From Micromonospora coriariae (GTDB taxonomy: Bacteria; Actinomycetota; Actinomycetes; Mycobacteriales; Micromonosporaceae): a stretch of DNA of 64,000 nt. Made by a program: the position numbers and the translations under genes. Shown piece after piece: positions 60,663 to 64,000 of this stretch. Numbering within the stretch: position 1 is the stretch's first letter; the number at the start of each line of letters is the position of its first letter. The stretch lies in the NCBI RefSeq assembly GCF_900091455.1, contig NZ_LT607412.1, forward strand, positions 3,596,001 through 3,660,000, given 5' to 3'. The notes under the pieces are model-generated. The model did no database searches, was not told the DNA's origin, and saw nothing but the letters and a program-made list of their open reading frames with translations.

Positions 60663-61041
60663 TACCTGATGTGGGGCGAACCGCCGGCGGCGATCGCCGC
60701 CCGCCGCCCAGGCCCGGTTCCGCCGGATGGACTCCGTCGGTCAGGCGCGGATCGCCGCGCTGAACGCCGGCCGTTCCGACGGTCTCACCGTCGCACCGAA
60801 CCTCTGGGCCGGGGTGGGCCTGGTCCGTGAGGGCGCCGGCACCGCGCTGGTCGGCAGCTACGCCGAGGTCGCGGCCCGGATCGACGAGTACGCGGCGCTC
60901 GGCGTCGACGAGTTCGTCCTCTCCGGCTGGCCGCACCGGGAGGAGGCCGAGCGGGTCGGCGCCGAGGTGCTGCCCCTGGTGACCAACCCGGTGGTGCCGG
61001 CTCAGCGGAGGTCGCCGGTGGTGGAGGTGCCGACGCGCTAG
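60663..61041 (+). pseudogene. ssuD: alkanesulfonate monooxygenase SsuD remnant
   Basis: The stretch 60663-60705 encodes [14 protein letters not shown], matching the YLTWGEPP block in the middle of SsuD. After a frame change, bases from about 60727 encode [14 protein letters not shown], then [20 protein letters not shown] and [21 protein letters not shown], the SsuD C-terminus. The N-terminal two-thirds are gone and about 60-70 residues are missing between the two blocks. The intact enzyme releases sulfite from alkanesulfonates using FMNH2. It is divergent from the transporter. Base use fits the host, so this is decay, not recent import. Confidence 0.88.
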
Positions 61042-61051
61042 GGTCGATCCC

Positions 61052-62362
61052 GTGGCGGCGCGGAGATCCAGAATTCCAGCGACGAAGTATCCGGTCGAGC
61101 GGTTCACCCTCGACAACGGCCTGCGGGTGGTGCTCACCCCCGACGGCAGCGCCCCGGTGATCGGGGTGGCGGTGGTCTACGACGTCGGCATCCGCTCCGA
61201 GCCGGAGGGACGCACGGGCTTCGCCCACCTCTTCGAGCACCTGATGTTCCAGGGCTCGGAAAACCTGGAGAAGCTCGCCCACTTCCGGCACGTGCAGGGC
61301 GCCGGTGGCACCTTCAACGGCTCCACCCACCTGGACTACACCGACTACTTCGAGACGCTGCCGAGCAACGCGCTGGAACGTGCGCTGTTCCTGGAGGCGG
61401 ACCGGATGCGCGGCCCCCGACTGACCGAGGAGAACCTGCGCAACCAGGTCGACGTGGTCAAGGAGGAGATCCGGGTCAACGTGCTCAACCGGCCGTATGG
61501 TGGCTTCCCCTGGCTGACCCTGCCGCCGGTCATGTTCGACACCTTCCCGAACGCGCACGACGGCTACGGCTCCTTCGACGACCTGGAGTCGGCGACCGTC
61601 GCCGACGCCGCGGACTTCTTCCGCCGCTACTACGCCAGCGGCAACGCGGTGCTGGCGGTCAGCGGCGACATCGACGTGGCCGAGGCGACCGAGCTGGTCA
61701 CCCGCCACTTCGGCGACGTGCCGGCCCGTCCGGCGCCGCGGCGACCCGACTTCACCGAGCCCGACCTGACCGCCGAGCGGCGTACCTCGTACACCGACGC
61801 GCTGGCGCCGCTGCCGGCGGTGGCCGGCGCCTGGCGGGTGCCCGACCCGGTCACCGACTTCGCCGCCTACCTGCCGTACGTGGTGCTGGCCGAGGTGCTC
61901 ACCGACGGCGACGCGTCGCGACTGGTCGAGCGGCTGGTTCAGCGCGACCGGACGGTGACCAGCCTCGGCGGGTACCTGGGCTTCATGGGCGACCCGTTCG
62001 ACGTGCGCGACCCCACCGCGCTGCTGCTCCAGGCGCACCTGCCGCCGGGTGGCGACGTGGACAAGGTGCTGCGCACCATGGACGAGGAACTGGAGCGGCT
62101 CGCCACCGACGGGCTGACCGAGGGCGAACTGGCCCGGACCCAGGCCCGGATGGCGACCCACCTGCTGCGGGACACCGACGCGGTGCTCGGGCGGGCGCTG
62201 CGGATGGCCGTACTGGAACAGCAACGTGGCGAGCCGGGTCTGCTCAACGATCTGCCCCGGCTGGTCGGCGAGGTCACCGAGGAGCAGGTGCGTGCCGCCG
62301 CAGGCACCCTGCGCCCGGAGCGCCGCGCCGCCGTCGAGGTCATCGCCGGAGGTGTTCGGTGA
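61052..62362 (+). CDS. M16 zinc peptidase, catalytic subunit
   Basis: A 436-residue M16B-type protein. The inverted zinc motif is HLFEHLMFQGSE (HxxEH; about residues 64-75), with the distal Glu in VVKEEIRVNV. There is no signal peptide, so it is intracellular. It likely degrades peptides together with the next gene, which lacks the zinc site. A remnant of ssuD ends 10 bases upstream, so the promoter must lie in or before that remnant. Confidence 0.92.
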   Translation: MAARRSRIPATKYPVERFTLDNGLRVVLTPDGSAPVIGVAVVYDVGIRSEPEGRTGFAHLFEHLMFQGSENLEKLAHFRHVQGAGGTFNGSTHLDYTDYFETLPSNALERALFLEADRMRGPRLTEENLRNQVDVVKEEIRVNVLNRPYGGFPWLTLPPVMFDTFPNAHDGYGSFDDLESATVADAADFFRRYYASGNAVLAVSGDIDVAEATELVTRHFGDVPARPAPRRPDFTEPDLTAERRTSYTDALAPLPAVAGAWRVPDPVTDFAAYLPYVVLAEVLTDGDASRLVERLVQRDRTVTSLGGYLGFMGDPFDVRDPTALLLQAHLPPGGDVDKVLRTMDEELERLATDGLTEGELARTQARMATHLLRDTDAVLGRALRMAVLEQQRGEPGLLNDLPRLVGEVTEEQVRAAAGTLRPERRAAVEVIAGGVR

Positions 62363-62412
62363 GCGCGAGGAGTGAGCCGGTTTTGCGAGCCCCGCAGTCG
62401 CGAACGAAGGTG
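62363..62412 (+). repeat. GCGAGGAGTGAGC-type short repeat between M16 genes
   Basis: The 55-base gap starts GCGCGAGGAGTGAGCC and continues with TTTTGCGAGCCCCGCAGTCG. A shorter relative, GCGAGGAGTGAGCGTAGCCCC, spans the adnA stop at 51687-51707. Both sit between paired, co-directional genes. I believe similar sequence recurs in this group of organisms, but I cannot check. Confidence 0.45.
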
Positions 62413-62417
62413 GCACA

Positions 62418-63764
62418 GTGAGCGTCACTACTGCTTCGGCCGGCCCGCGCACGCTGCCCCCGCTCGGCCCCACCCGCAAGCTCAAGGTGCCCAAGCAGGC
62501 CGAACGCACCCTGCGCAACGGCCTCACCGTGATCGCCGTACGCCGGCCCGCCGTGCCCCTTGTCGAGCTGCGGCTCTGGGTCCCGTTCGGCCGGGCCCAC
62601 CTGGCCCGCGGCGCGATGCTCTCGCAGACCATGCTCTCCGGCACCAATTCGATGACCAGCGTGCAGATCGCCGCCGAGTTGCAGAAGGTGGGCGGCGGCC
62701 TCTCGGCGGGCGTCGATCCGGACCGGCTGATGCTCTCCGGCGCCGGCCTGGTCACCGGGCTGGACCGGATGCTGGAGCTGCTGGCCGAGGTGCTGACCGG
62801 GGCCAGCTACCCCAGCGGCGAGGTGGCCACCGAGCGGGACCGGCTGGTCGACCGGATCCAGGTGGCGCAGAGTCAACCGGCGCACCTGGCCCGGGAGGCG
62901 CTGCTGAAGCGGATCTACGGCCGGCACCCGTACGCGACCCAGACGCCGGAGCCGGGCCAGATCCGCGCCGTCCGACCGGCGGCGCTGCGTACCCTGCACG
63001 CGGAGCGGGTGCACCCGGCCGGCGCGCAGTTGGTGCTGGTCGGCGACGTGCAGCCGGAGAAGGCGCTGGACGCGGCCGAGCGGGCCCTCGGCGGCTGGGC
63101 CGGCGCCGGGCGCACCGCCGAGCTGCCGGCCACTCCGCCGCTGGAGTCCGGGCCGCTGCTGCTCGTCGACCGGCCCGGCTCGGTCCAGTCCTCGTTGCGG
63201 ATCGCGCTGCCGGCCGTGCCGCGCACCGATCCCGACCACGCCCCGCTGCAACTGGCCAACCTGATCTTCGGCGGCTACTTCTCCTCCCGCTGGGTGGAGA
63301 ACATCCGCGAGGACAAGGGCTACACGTACGGCCCGCACTCGGTGATCGAGCACTCGGTGGCCGGGTCGGTGCTGGTCGCCAGCGCCGAGGTGGCCACCGA
63401 GGTCACCGGCCCGGCGTTGCTGGAGACGACGTACGAGCTGGGTCGGCTGGCGTCGCTGCCGCCGAAGCCCGAGGAGTTGGAGCAGGCCCGCCAGTACGGC
63501 CTCGGCACCCTTCAGCTCGGCATGTCCACCCAGGCCGGGCTGGCCGCGTTGACAAGCGCGTACGCCGGCAACGGCCTGCGCCTGGACTTCCTCGCCGAGT
63601 ACGCGTCCCGGCTCGCGAAGGTGACCACCGACGACGTCGCGCGGGTGGCGGCCCACTACCTCGCGCCGGCCCGGGCAGCGGTAGTGGTGCTCGGCGACGC
63701 CGAGCGGGTCACCCCGGGGTTGGCCGCGCTGACCGCGGTTCGGACCGAGCCGGTGCAGCAGTGA
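62418..63764 (+). CDS. M16 peptidase, non-catalytic subunit
   Basis: A 448-residue M16 fold without HxxEH: the site reads LSQTMLSGTNSMTS. It keeps the Arg-Tyr type motif of beta subunits in ENIREDKGYTYGPHSVIE. In two-subunit M16 peptidases, one chain holds zinc and the other supplies substrate-binding residues; this pair fits. It starts at GTG 62418, and the ribosome site is AAGG. Its stop is 34 bases before the NudC-type gene. Confidence 0.9.
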   Translation: MSVTTASAGPRTLPPLGPTRKLKVPKQAERTLRNGLTVIAVRRPAVPLVELRLWVPFGRAHLARGAMLSQTMLSGTNSMTSVQIAAELQKVGGGLSAGVDPDRLMLSGAGLVTGLDRMLELLAEVLTGASYPSGEVATERDRLVDRIQVAQSQPAHLAREALLKRIYGRHPYATQTPEPGQIRAVRPAALRTLHAERVHPAGAQLVLVGDVQPEKALDAAERALGGWAGAGRTAELPATPPLESGPLLLVDRPGSVQSSLRIALPAVPRTDPDHAPLQLANLIFGGYFSSRWVENIREDKGYTYGPHSVIEHSVAGSVLVASAEVATEVTGPALLETTYELGRLASLPPKPEELEQARQYGLGTLQLGMSTQAGLAALTSAYAGNGLRLDFLAEYASRLAKVTTDDVARVAAHYLAPARAAVVVLGDAERVTPGLAALTAVRTEPVQQ

Positions 63765-63798
63765 GCCGGACACTCGCGCCGGCTGTGGACGGTGCGGC

Positions 63799-64000
63799 GT
63801 GAGTGGGGAGACGGCGCCGCCGCTGGCCCGGTCCACGCTGGACCGGGCCGCGCACCGGCGCGGTGACGCGCAGTGGCTGACCGAGGCGTGGCTGCGTGCC
63901 CGGGTGCTGCTGCTCGACTCGACCGACGAGGGGCGGACGCTTGTGCGTACCGCCGCGTCACCGCCGGCGCTGGTGCTGTTCGGGGCGGCGGACGTGCCGG
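63799..64000 (+). CDS. nudC: NudC-type NAD(+) diphosphatase (partial, 5' end only)
   Basis: 67 codons from GTG 63799 run off the window edge. The visible part, beginning MSGETAPPLARSTLDRAAHR, then RGDAQWLTEAWLRARVLLLD, matches the N-terminal domain of NADH pyrophosphatase NudC. The zinc ribbon and NUDIX box lie outside. NudC hydrolyses NADH/NAD and removes NAD caps from RNA. The assignment rests on the N-terminal domain only. Confidence 0.7.
   Translation, partial: MSGETAPPLARSTLDRAAHRRGDAQWLTEAWLRARVLLLDSTDEGRTLVRTAASPPALVLFGAADVP

Noticed and set aside
1..64000. tRNA, rRNA or integrated phage elements
   Set aside because: No cloverleaf, rRNA stretch, integrase, transposase or attachment-site pair was seen.

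Overview
The window is about 73% GC by eye. It is packed with genes that overlap by 1-4 bases (ATGA, GTGA or TGATG junctions) and use many GTG starts. It carries actinobacterial markers: mycothiol deacetylase mshB, AdnAB helicase-nucleases, a 7Fe ferredoxin next to dapC, a divergent dapD/dapE pair and a three-subunit Sdh1-type succinate dehydrogenase. Codon style, gene order and repeat content point to Micromonosporaceae (Micromonospora or Salinispora-like). That placement is inference. I see no rRNA, tRNA, CRISPR array, integrase or transposase.

Layout. 1-3.0 kb: two genes for a probable heterodimeric ABC exporter; the second is cut by the window edge. 3.0-7.3 kb: alkylation repair pair (ogt and an Ada-AlkA fusion), a flavin oxidase and the remnant of a SigE-family sigma factor. 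7.4-16.7 kb: scattered housekeeping and small genes (peptidase E, YchF, a frameshifted DUF1028 gene, VOC proteins, two methyltransferases, a LysR regulator, NUDIX). 16.9-23.8 kb: sdhCAB, then a TldD/TldE protease pair in which tldD has an amber codon. 24.6-30.7 kb: an oligopeptide ABC operon (D-F-C-B-A) facing a prolyl-oligopeptidase-type peptidase. 33-40.5 kb: mshB, membrane genes, ferredoxin, dapC, tyrA and small enzymes. 40.6-46.1 kb: a large secreted subtilase, then divergent dapD/dapE. 46.4-55.1 kb: two LOG-family genes and adnA/adnB. 55.1-57.1 kb: a cold-shock protein and a DEAD-box RNA helicase, both with structured leaders. 57.6-61.0 kb: a decaying sulfonate locus with an intact ssuA-B-C transporter but only fragments of its Rrf2 regulator and of ssuD. 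61.0-63.8 kb: a catalytic/non-catalytic M16 peptidase pair. The 3' edge enters a NudC-type gene.

How genes work together. dapC, dapD and dapE are three steps of the succinylase route to meso-diaminopimelate and lysine; the ferredoxin and mshB sit in the same conserved neighbourhood as in Mycobacterium (Rv1170-Rv1205). The Opp system and the S9 peptidase fit peptide uptake and breakdown. The csp gene and RNA helicase fit a cold or RNA-structure module.

Most notable structure. Four palindromes, each with a core of exactly 57 bp ending in TGATCA or TGATCG, lie at 3931, 16759, 46118 and 47905. Three share GCGACACGCCG at the same internal offset. Their arms show compensatory base changes. One copy is inserted in frame inside the AlkA coding sequence and one supplies the end of a small gene. 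A second family built on AAGGGCCCCTT...TTAAC has five units in two clusters. The window also holds an unusual number of broken genes: sigE, DUF1028, tldD, Rrf2, ssuD and a start-less membrane peptide.
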